Positions 55,302 to 64,000 of a stretch of 64,000 nucleotides of DNA are shown here, piece by piece. Position 1 is the first letter of the stretch; every line of letters starts with the position of its first letter. The DNA is from Asparagus officinalis (taxonomy: Eukaryota > Streptophyta > Magnoliopsida > Asparagales > Asparagaceae), in the NCBI RefSeq assembly GCF_001876935.1, contig NC_033803.1:57217221-57281220 (forward strand). Direction: 5' to 3'. Under the pieces are notes generated by a model. That model searched no databases. It saw only the letters and a list, made by a program, of their open reading frames with translations, and was not told the origin of the DNA. The position numbers and the translations under genes were made by a program.

Positions 55302-57032
55302 CTGACCGAAAAAAAATACTCCATCAATTGTTGAATATTAAATGAGCATATATGTTACTCAGATTTTGAATGAGTAATTAAATATTTTTAGGTAGGGTAT
55401 CATGCAGAATTAAAAATGATTTTAAATAAAGATTTCAGCATGTGGACACAACTACTGCCTACTTTTTTGTGGATGTTTGCTATGCCAATGTGCTATCTTA
55501 TAGTGCAAACGGTATGGTTGTGTCTTTTAACTAATAAGTATATATAACAGTTATACTTTTGTAAAATACATTTTACACTTGATGATTTAGTAAAAAATTT
55601 CTACTTTTAGTCAAAATATGATGAAGCATTTAGCTTGATTAATTTTCACAAAAATTGTGCAACAATATATACTTTTGAGGAGTTTCTTGCGAGAATGTTT
55701 GTCCGGGTAATTCCAATCGTAGCACTTGAAGCAGTAGATTTTTCCGGTCACTACTACCAGTGGAAGAGAGTGGTAAGGCGGTGGAGAAATTGTGGGCGGT
55801 GGTGGAGATTTATAGTAATAAGGAGGCAGTGGAGATTTCACCGGAGGTGGTGGTGACACATAGTAGTATGGAGGTGGAGGAGATTTCACAGGCAGAGGTG
55901 GAGATTTGTAGAAGTAGGGAGGTGTTGGAGATTTAACCGGTGGTGGAGGAGATTTGTAGCGGTAAGGAGGAGGTGGAGATTTTACGGGAGGCGGAGGAGA
56001 GTGGTAATAATATGGAGGAGGTGGAGACGGAGAAGGAGGAGGTGGTGATTTATAGAAGTATGGCGGAGGAGGAGACTCTTTAGGAGGTGGTGGAGATTTG
56101 TAGTAGTAAGGAGGTGGTGGAGATTTCTTGGGGGGTGGAGGTGATTGATAGTAGTAGGGAGGGGGAGGAGATGGCGATGGTTGAGGAGGAGACTTGTAAT
56201 AGTATGGCGGAGGTGGAGACTTTTTAGGAGGAGGAGGAGATTTGTAGTAATAAGGTGGAGGCGAAGGAGAAGGCAGGGATGGTGATTTGTAGTAGTATGG
56301 TGGAGGTGGAGATTTCTTAGGTGGTGGAGGAGACTTGTACACATAAGGTGGCGGCGGTGATGGTGAAGGAGGTGGTGGAGATTTGTAGACATAAGGAGCT
56401 GGTGGAGATGGAGATGGTGGTGGTGGAGATTTATAATGGTAAGGCGGAGGTGGAGACTTCTCTGGTGGTGGTGGAGAGTTATACTCATACAGTGGAGGTG
56501 GAGACTTCTTTGGTGGTGGTGGAGATTTGTATTCATAAGGTGGTGGTGGAGAAGGCGAGGGAGGCGGTGGAGATTTATACTCATAAGGAGGTGGAGGTGA
56601 AGATGATGGAGGTGGTGGAGATTTATACTCATAAGGCGGAGGAGGAGAGGGGGAGGGTGGTGGTGGAGATTTATACTCATAAGGCGGAGGTGGTGAAGGT
56701 GAGGGTGGTGGTGGAGATTTATATTCATATGGTGGTGGAGGAGATGCAAATGGAGGTGGTGGAGACTTATACGTATAAGGTGGTGGTGGAGATATCATCG
56801 GAGGTGGTGGGGATTTGTATTCATAAGGCGGAGGTGGAGAAGGAGATGGTGGTGGTGGAGACTTATAAACATATGGTGGTGGCGGAGATGGTGAAGGTGG
56901 TGGTGGTGGTGAACTATAAATGTAAGAATCTGCGGCGGTGACGACATTGTCATAAGCCAAGAGAGTGGCAAAGACTATAGCCAAGCTTGGCCATAGACGA
57001 CCCTTAAACGGGTCGCCGATGCTGATTATCAT
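53914..57032 (-). CDS. Chimeric extensin with an Ole e 1-type domain between two SPPPP-YxYK blocks
   Basis: Two exons, 57032-55673 and 55301-53914, joined by a 371-bp GT-AG intron. The junction gives KKLLKNAIVKVTCKGG in frame. Residues 1-34 form a signal peptide (SLAIVFATLLAYDNVVTAA). About 25 YxYK/SPPPP modules follow, then the Ole e 1-type domain: VVTGKIYCFKCYDWNYPDK, HGKYSVEIKGYPYWKYGAKG, CTVELHAAPKGSKC with its Cys pairs, a His/Lys linker, and about 20 more modules. Prolines in SPPPP are normally hydroxylated and glycosylated; YxY tyrosines crosslink the protein in the cell wall. Near 54152 one extra base shifts the frame, so the last modules read LPLQVPSPS... to a stop at 53914 instead of the extensin end at 54018. 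Confidence 0.87.
55673..57032 (-). CDS. Extensin gene, exon 1
   Basis: 1360 bp: signal peptide, N-terminal repeat block (PYEYKSPPPP, PYVYKSPPPP, PYYYKSPPPP, many with SPSPPPP or KKSPPPP spacers) and the first Cys pair of the Ole e 1-type domain. It ends one base into a codon, CTCAAAA|GTATAT, matching the two bases supplied by exon 2. Confidence 0.85.
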
Positions 57033-57105
57033 CGGTCGGCAATGAATAGAAGAGGGAAGAAGATAGGATTTGTTGTTGAATGCTTTACCCTTTACATTAG
57101 ATGGG

Positions 57106-57113
57106 TATTTATA
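57106..57113 (-). promoter_or_regulatory. TATA box of the extensin gene
   Basis: TATAAATA on the minus strand in the context CCCTTATAAATACCC, 74 bp upstream of the ATG at 57032. With a start site about 30 bp further down, the leader would be near 45 nt. Confidence 0.7.
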
Positions 57114-57129
57114 AGGGAAGAGGTAGTTT

Positions 57130-58946
57130 GTACATAGCTGTCTCGGAGTAAATATATTACCACAATGTGATTAGTGTATTGATTTGTCTATCATCTATGA
57201 GAGTTTCGTCAAAGTTTTTGTGTGGGCATCTCTCTAAGTCTCTTTCGTCCAAAAGTCTCGTTCTCTTGTGTCATTGTTCACATGGGTTGGAGCCATGAAT
57301 GAAGCATTGCCTTGATAAATATGATTTTGATATTATGACATTTTTTATCACTATCTCTTTCTTTTTGTTGAGTACTAAGTTTGAAATTACGTAGGAATTC
57401 AACATTCCAATCGCTCATCGTCTAGTTTGCTATCGCCATGTTATACCTTGAACTTCTTATTTTTTCTAGATTTACCATTAAAACCCAGAGAGCTTACAAA
57501 CCAAATGATACCAGCTTTGATGATGAAATTTACGTGACCTAATTGATTTCTTGATTGATGAGATGATATCACTTCAAAGTCCCAATCTTCTATGTCTTTA
57601 TACTTGGAACAATTTGTGGTTAATTCTAAAACCAATTAGTACCATACTTACCATGGGATTGCAGTTGCTCACTGTGACAACAATTGTCAATAAATAATTC
57701 AAGTAGCAAGTTTTATGTCAACATTCTCCATGGTTTGAAAACAGTGACAATTTTTAGCCATTAAGTGGAGAATTTAATTACATTGAAGAAAAGATTAAAG
57801 TTAATCACGCGCATAACGTAATTATGTGCGACAAAAATGGTTGCTGCAAATCCTCAACAACAAACACCCCACCTCCCCCTCTTTTCTTTTACTTTTTAAA
57901 TTTTATAATGTAAAATATCGTGTTATTGAGGATTAAACGTTATAATGTAAAATGTCATTTGGATGCATCAGGTAAGAACGTAGCAAGTAGGGCCACATGT
58001 AGCGACACACCTTAAAAGGCGAACACTAACTTTCACATAAACAAAAAGAAAAGGAGAAAGGCATAGAAAAAGAAAACCCAACAATTGGACTCAACAACTC
58101 CTCATAATTAATTATTTAAAATTTGACATTCCTCCAAAAGAATGTGATGAAATAACGCAACACGGCATTGGACTTAAAACGGTGCAAAACCCCAATCACG
58201 TACGTGAAGGAACAGTTAAGAGAATTTCCTAATATTGCATGTTGGTAACATTCCACAATGGTCCAATTCATTTACCATGAAGTAGCGCGGATCAAAAATA
58301 GATTTCTTTGCGGAGCAGACTCGATAAGTATCTATTTATCGAAAAATTAAAATACAATATTATAAAAAAATTCTTAACAAGTAAGCTAAATGTTCAACTT
58401 AAACTGCCTAAAACTTAAATGGGGTGCAAAAGTTTTTAAATTATAGGGGAGCAAAATGGAAGTTCACAAGGCCTTAGAATGTAATTTCTATAATCTTAGG
58501 AGTGCAATGGCACCTCTAAAGCCTACATATGGATCTATCTCTGTCATGGAGTACACAATATGAGAAGATATTTTGCATCTATCTCTCTAGTAAGCGGTTG
58601 CATGACACTACTGTCTAGATAGAGTCACATGCGTGATTAACACCACAATGAGGTTATCACTGAGTGCCATATATACCGCATATGTTAAAATTGTGGGAAC
58701 TAACAAAGACAGTCAATCACTAGACAAGAGATGTCACTAGGGGTGGTAAAAATATCTGTAACTGTATCTATTAAATACAGATACATTTACTCAATTTATA
58801 ACCGATAGAACATGCTTACGAGTATGGTTTTCTAGTGAAATATAGTATCTGTATCCGAAATATCCAAATATATGTTGATCATAGAGCTGCAATTCTTTCA
58901 ATCTTTAGATTAATGAATTTGAGACTAATAAATATAATGAACTCTT
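57130..58946. other. Intergenic region upstream of the extensin gene
   Basis: AT-rich with no accepted gene. It holds the distal promoter of the extensin gene, and from about 58740 a degraded stretch with repeated ATCTGTA/TACAGAT phrases. The border with the LTR at 58947 is sharp. Confidence 0.5.
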
Positions 58947-60408
58947 TGTTAGACCCTAGAGGGAGGGTAGGCGTGGGCGGATCGCGGGTAGAGGTCGGTG
59001 ATGCGGGCCTTCCCGGGCGAGACGGCGCGGGCGGGGGCACGGGGAGGTGATTAGAGTCTTATGGCTAATCTAATCCGATTAACTTTTAATTAAAATTGTA
59101 TGATTAATTTGTTCTTGCAAGAAATATATGAGATGGATATGAACAAAAAGATTAAGAATTCAAGCACAAATAAAAATCATACGCTAAGCCAAAAACACAA
59201 ACACACGATATGTTTACGAGGTTCGGTCACCACGACCTACGTCCCCTCTCCTCACCTCGAGGAGATCTCCACTATCACAATCCGGTTTGGAAGTCGGAAC
59301 TTCTACACACTCGGTTTACAAGTTTACCAAAAACTCTCACACAACAAACACTATGCAATCACACTTTACACACTAAGTACAGGAACCTAGCCCGTGTCCT
59401 CTTCCTCAAGTGATCGGATACAACCTCTCCCTAGGTTCGTCAACCGACGCCACTCCTATTGGATTCGACCCCGTCTCACGCCTCACACTTCTCTCGATGT
59501 ACAAGTGTATTACAAGTGATACTCACAATAATGATTAAATACAATGATTTGTTCTCGATAACAAATGAGAACACAATGAAGCTCACTCTCACTAAATCAC
59601 ACACCGCTACCCAACAATATATAGTATGGAAATATTATAAGCTCAATACAGTGTGTGTGATATCAGTGAATAGAAATAGTGCAACTCAATTTTAAATATC
59701 AAGGCTAAGTTATGAAAATTGAATCAATAAGCTATATAAAGAAAGAGTTTTAGAAAACTTTCTCAATAAACAAGAAGAACATGAACAGATGATGATGAGA
59801 GATCATTGATCCTCAGTTGGTAATTGAAGCCTCTTCTTGTTGTTAGAAAACTTCTCTTTGAAACAGACAACCCAAAATCAGCTTAAATCAGTTTCTTAAA
59901 CAACTCTTAATCTTTTTGTTAAAAACTCACATAAAATAAAATCTTGGTATATAGAAAGAAGAAAGGCAATGGGTATTTATACCCACATAAAGACTCAGCC
60001 AAAACAACATTGAAAAGACCAATAAGTACCCCCAGAGAATTTAAATACAGAAGTAGCCGTTGCAACACAATCATTTATAGGTCGATCGAAACCATTGAGC
60101 AAACCCGCAGGCTCGACCGCCGAAGCCACAAAGAAACACAGTTCACAGCTTTGAAATAAACGGGCGGTCCGATCGGTGACGATCGACCGCAAAAGTCTCT
60201 GGACGCAGCCACGGTCGACCGTCATGGCTCGACCGCATCCCAATAAAAGTTTCTAATGATATAAAACAAATCATGTTTAAGAAAAGAATTTTTAGAAATG
60301 CAATTTTCGTGTGAAAACTCACTGTTTTTTAAAAGAGTTCAAAAACTGTTTTTCTACTGAACACAAAATTGAAACTATGGCTTGTAACTTGTGTATATAT
60401 TTCATGCA

Positions 60409-60485
<77 letters not shown>

Positions 60486-60794
60486 TTATGAAGTATGAAA
60501 GAGATGTAAATATGAAATAAAAGCTATTGTAACAAAGTTTGATAGAAAATCATTTGTATGATAGAAAAAGTCAAACTTGTGTTGTGTTTACATATTGAGC
60601 TTAAATATAATCATACGATATATGTAAGAAAACTACTTTTATACCTAGGTGAATGCACACACATGAACTTGAATCTTTAACTCTTGATTGTCGTGTGTTA
60701 AATTCCTGTAAAGAGAAAAACAAACCACAAAAACTAAAAAACATATTAGCTATAAATTGTTTGACAAATCATCATCAAAACCACAGGGCCAACA
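58947..60794 (-). repeat. 3' LTR of the second Sirevirus-like element
   Basis: On the minus strand it begins TGTTGGCCCTGTGG, directly after the tract AAAAAGGGGGAGAT, and ends CTCTAGGGTCTAACA. A palindrome cluster lies at 60060-60240, a TATA box GGGTATAAATACCC near 59970-59985, and the R/U5 phrase CGGCTTCCAAACCGG-type (59280-59300) is shared with 8065-8090. A (TA) run stands in U3. Confidence 0.85.
60412..60481. repeat. (TA)n microsatellite, about 35 units
   Basis: An uninterrupted TA run inside the LTR's U3. It creates an Ile/Tyr open frame that is not a gene. Confidence 0.97.
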
Positions 60795-61030
60795 ATCTCC
60801 CCCTTTTTGATGATGGCAAACAATTTATTTAATGATATGAAATTCATATGAATAAACCAAACATTACATGTAGTTTTTCCATCAACATGAATAAACCAAT
60901 AAATTAAACAATAATATGTAGTTTTTCTTCCCCTTTGACAACATCAAAAAGGGAAAAAATAGGAGCAACGCTTCCCCTGCATTCATGCACAGATTATAAA
61001 TAAATGTATGGCCAATACTCCCCCTGTCAA
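60795..61030 (-). other. Multiple polypurine tracts of the second Sirevirus-like element
   Basis: Minus-strand tracts AAAAAGGGGGAGAT (60795-60808), GGGAAGCG and GGGGGAG (61017-61023 region), with AAGGGGAAG near 60925. The first abuts the LTR. Same trait as in the element at 724-8294. Confidence 0.7.
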
Positions 61031-61260
61031 TTTGCATAAATAACATAAAAGGAACATATATGGGAGCTAAACATCTATAACCATCCATACACATCCATAA
61101 ACATCCATAAACATTTGAACAAGCTACTAAGAGCATAAGCATATGAATCAAAAGCCAAACCAGATTTTTAACAAAAAAGCATGCTTAACAGCATGTTTTC
61201 ACAATACATTGTTCAGAGGATATAAAAACCATAAAAAGATAGTCATAAGCTATCATAACT

Positions 61261-61490
61261 ACAATAAACATAGATAGTTCCACAAGATCACATGGTTTTC
61301 AAACGCACACCATAAAGTTATTACAACTTCACAATAAACATAGATAGTTCCACAAGATCACATGGTTTTCAAACGCACACCATAAAGTTATTACAACTTC
61401 AAAATAAAAGTTAAATATCCAGTTTAATCACATGGTTTTCAAACGCACACCATAAAGTTATTACAACTTCAAAATAAAAGTTAAATATCC
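61261..61490. repeat. Short tandem triplication
   Basis: ACATGGTTTTCAAACGCACACC occurs three times, near 61290, 61360 and 61440, with periods of 70 and 80 bp. The first two units share a 70-bp stretch starting ACAATAAACATAGATAG; the last two share AAAATAAAAGTTAAATATCC. Confidence 0.85.
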
Positions 61491-62691
61491 AGTTTTAGTT
61501 CTACAAAATATAAATCCATAAAAAGCAAGTATCGATCACTACCATCATCAGATTTAGATGCAGAGCCATATCCCGAACCAGAAGCAGATCCTTCTTCAGA
61601 GCCCTCTTCAGAATCAGTGTCAGAGCTGGAAGAGGGATCCTGAATCCCAAGAGACTGACGGATCCTGAATCCCAAGAGACTGACGCTGATAGCTAAGGAG
61701 AGTCCTAATATCCTTCTAAATACTTGAGACCTGAGTCTCAAGACGATCCAGACGGTCAAAGACCTCAGAAGCTGAAATAGTAGAAGCTCTAGAGCGAGAT
61801 CGGGAAGATGATGGTTTTATAGGATTAGATAAAGAGTCTGAAAGTTGCATTCTAGAGAGGGAAACTCTATCAAAATATTCCTTACTAGGATCAACTTTGG
61901 GTTCATGAGACAGATCAACACCGAAGTGTTGAAGGATAAGAGTGATAAAACAACCAAAGGGGAGGAACTTGAAATGCTTGCATGCCATGTTTTTAAGGAA
62001 AACATTTGCCCAATTCACTTTTATTTTGGCAAAAATAGCATACACAGCATTAACTTTGTCAGGAGCAAAGTGATCAAAGCTACCAGTCTTAGGAATGAGA
62101 TTCTGAGCAACAATTCGTGCTATGATTTTGGCTGTGGGATTAAGAGAATTATTATTCATAGGATAAGAGCAACCGGGCTTAAACAAAATATCGTTCACAT
62201 CCTGATCGGTGTGTTCAATAGACATGAGCTCAACGTCACTTGACGGGATCTTAAGGATTCCCGTAAACTCATCAGCAGAAAATGATATATGAACATTCTT
62301 AACAAATGTATTGATGGTTTGAAGACCATCAGCTGAAGATGAAACAGACAGGTTTGCATAAAATAGATAAACAAGAAATGGGTAATAGGGAACCTTACGT
62401 TCCACATCTAACAATTTATGCAACCCAACAACAGATAGAATTTCATGAATATTATAGATGGCTAATTCGTTCCACATCTAACAATTTATGCAACCCAACA
62501 ACAGATAGAATTTCATGAATATTATAGATGGCTAATTACTCATATTTGATATATCTGCCAGATAAAATTTTCAACTTACAAAGTTTCCTATATTTCTTAA
62601 CTAGAGATTTGAACAGTAGAAAATCCTCATAGTTAGAGGCAATAGATGATGAAGAGCCAGTATCTTGTTTAGATTTCTTTCTAGGAGGCAT
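61490..62691 (-). pseudogene. Accessory ORF ('putative plant transposon protein'-like) in the env-like position
   Basis: ATG at 62691 opens MPPRKKSKQDTGSSSS. A stop follows after about 50 codons because of a 70-bp tandem duplication (62398-62467 and 62468-62537); the frame then resumes at 62477 with VPYYPFLVYLFYANL, FTGILKIPSS, LIPKTGSFDHFAPD and FKFLPFGCFITLILQHFGV. A coiled-coil-like FDRLDRLETQV comes next. A 31-bp duplication near 61634-61695 and shifts split the acidic, Ser-rich tail (SSSSDTDSEEGSEEG). The central motifs resemble a plant transposon domain of unknown function. The place between gag/pol and the polypurine tracts is where Sireviruses carry an env-like gene; identity with that gene is not shown. 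Confidence 0.6.
62398..62537. repeat. 70-bp tandem duplication
   Basis: CGTTCCACATCTAACAATTT through GGCTAATT occurs twice without a difference that I see. Since 70 is not a multiple of three it breaks the accessory ORF. Confidence 0.92.
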
Positions 62692-62819
62692 TATACAAGA
62701 TAGGATCAAAAATAGGATATTGACAGATAATATTTAAGCAGAAACCCTAGAATTGACAAGGAGACCCTAGAATAGAGAAAGAACACAAGATTGAGAGAGG
62801 AGAGATTACCCAACTAATT

Positions 62820-63195
62820 GCCAACAGGAATCGATGAAGAGAGATCCTCAAGGGAGACCGTGGTCGATCGAAGGCGAACGGCGGGCGACCGTGAGGAGAA
62901 TCTAAGCAGAAATCGATTTTGGGGAAGAAAGTTTCGAAATGAGGGGAATAGAGAGGGTCGGGTCAAAAGAGGAAGAATCAATGGCCTAGATCAGCTCAAA
63001 AATGAAATCAAGGGTGATAGAAGAATCGGGTTTAGAAACGTTATCAAACAAAAACTGAAACTCGATAAGAAATTAAACAGGAAGCAAAAAAATTCTCTCG
63101 CGGTCGATCGTGGTGGTCGGCCGCGAAAATCACAGAGCCTAAGCTTTGAGGCAGAAACTTTGACGGTCGACCGTGGCGGTCGATCGTGAGAAAAA
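62820..63195. promoter_or_regulatory. Palindrome-bearing module upstream of the accessory ORF
   Basis: Two clusters of LTR-type palindromes: GTGGTCGATCG and GGGCGACCGT near 62860-62900, then CGCGGTCGATCGTGGTGG and ACGGTCGACCGTGGCGGTCG near 63100-63185. These motifs otherwise occur only in the LTRs of the two Sirevirus-like elements. A TTTATATATAGATATA run lies near 63275. A promoter for the accessory ORF is inference; a decayed LTR piece is the alternative. Confidence 0.45.
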
Positions 63196-63407
63196 TATCA
63201 GCAAAAACATTGTAAAATCTGGATTTTGAGAAAAGTTTGATTTGGATCATTAAATAATTTTGTTTTATAAAAATTATATCTATATATAAAGCTTTTACTT
63301 AGTAATCCATGAAAAACATTTTATTTTGTCTTAACATCAAAGAAAATAAACATTTAAGCTTAAAAACTAATTATTCAAAAAACAAAAACAAAAATGTGAA
63401 ATAAAGC

Positions 63408-63967
63408 TCATTTTGATACCCAAATCATTTTGATTCCAATAATATTTGGGACATGACCCCTATCATGTAAATCCAAGGATCTAGGGTTATGAACCCGCTT
63501 GGGGGTATTTTGTGCACCGATACGATCAAAACAAAAATCGTAAACATGACCCATACGATTACAATTTGTGTAATATAGGGGTTTGAATGGTTTGCGTTGA
63601 CCGAAATGATATGCACGTGGTTCATTTGTAAAAATAGATTTTTCTTTGTAATTATTTTGCAAACGAGAATTTCTTTTCAAATCAAAACAAAACATGGCCA
63701 AATGACCAAAACGACCACAATAATCACATTTGTACACATGAGTATGTTTATGATTTACACTATGTGTGTGTACATGTGTATGAGATGAAGAAGCTTGATG
63801 GGATGCACAATCATAAATAAGCTTGTCAATTTTTGTGCATTATGACAAAATTGGGCTAAATGGCCTTTAAGACCACATATAGAACATTTATGAATTTTGT
63901 CATACATGTGTGCATAGTGAATAGGTTTCTTAGAAGAATTAACATTGAACTTTACACGAAAGTCCAT
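63408..63967 (-). pseudogene. gag C-terminal part with three zinc knuckles
   Basis: Two minus frames overlap by a shift. The first (63967-63755) has CSICGLKGHLAQFC. The second (63737-63408) has CDYCGRFGHLAMFC and YTNCNRMGHVYDFC, the last with Tyr where the first Cys should be. The end GIKMIWVSK matches the IWVPK end of copia gags. It lies upstream of the accessory ORF on the same strand; the gag N-terminus is outside the window. Confidence 0.75.
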
Positions 63968-64000
63968 AAGCTTTTTGTTATTAGCAATACAATTGTTTAG

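Larger units (their letters stand above)
58947..64000 (-). mobile_element. Second Sirevirus-like element, 3' part, pol-less (cut by window edge)
   Basis: On the minus strand, in order: gag end with zinc knuckles (63967-63408), a non-coding module with palindromes (63195-62820), an accessory ORF (62691-61490), several polypurine tracts (61030-60795) and the 3' LTR (60794-58947). No protease, integrase or reverse transcriptase is seen between gag and the accessory ORF. Its LTR shares the U5 core and the palindromes with the Sirevirus at 724-8294. The gag/accessory-ORF pairing without pol suggests a non-autonomous derivative; two abutting elements are an alternative. Confidence 0.68.

Noticed and set aside
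54153..56941. Long plus-strand frames (Glu/Val/Thr-rich) and a second minus frame (His/Leu-rich) across the extensin exons
   Set aside because: They are shadows of the codon-periodic SPPPP-YxYK repeat in other frames.
60360..60520. 69-residue frame with Ile/Tyr repeats
   Set aside because: Translation of the (TA) microsatellite.

Overview
The window is nuclear DNA from a flowering plant. The evidence is GT-AG introns, a plastid-type leader on an enzyme gene, a YxYK/SPPPP extensin, Ty1/copia (Sirevirus) and Ty3/gypsy (Tekay- and Tat-type) retroelements, Mutator-like elements, hAT and Tourist MITEs, a Helitron and a tRNA-derived SINE. The extensin style favours a dicot; the species cannot be named from the sequence. 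No bacterial or organellar block is seen. There is one 472-base run of N.

Layout. 1-12.2 kb: remnants of Tat-like gypsy elements whose antisense accessory ORF lies on the minus strand; the first copy is split from the second by a 7.6-kb decayed Sirevirus. 12.2-16.3 kb: a Tekay/Del-type gypsy pol remnant broken by an LTR-like block. 16.3-21.6 kb: AT-rich DNA with a foldback element, a satellite, a 330-bp inverted repeat and a GC-rich TIR element. 21.655-38.297 kb, minus: an eight-exon gene for a PEP mutase/isocitrate lyase family enzyme. Its introns hold a nested Tekay element, an hAT MITE (8-bp target duplication), a 1.24-kb LTR element (5-bp duplication), LINE scraps and a 1.78-kb near-identical duplication of exon 6.

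38.45-41.06 kb: a Mutator-type element with a 9-bp duplication that carries a pectinesterase last-exon fragment (a Pack-MULE) plus a minisatellite. 41.78-51.33 kb: a 9.5-kb Mutator-like element with about 126-bp terminal inverted repeats and a perfect 9-bp duplication. It carries a broken Ulp1-type cysteine protease gene (+) and a broken mudrA transposase (-), the latter flanked by inverted short-repeat arrays. A second palindromic element sits inside it and contains the N gap. 51.5-52.8 kb: a Tourist MITE and a non-autonomous Helitron beside an orphan first exon. 53.914-57.032 kb, minus: a two-exon gene for a chimeric extensin with an Ole e 1-type domain between two SPPPP-YxYK blocks; its last repeats are out of frame. 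58.947-64 kb: the 3' part of a second Sirevirus-like element on the minus strand that has a gag, no visible pol and an accessory ORF.

Only two host genes look substantially intact: the PEP mutase-like gene and the extensin. Nearly everything else is mobile DNA in several nested layers. The best-supported observations are target-site duplications that set exact element borders, joining of the two extensin frames by one intron, and the exon duplication inside the enzyme gene.
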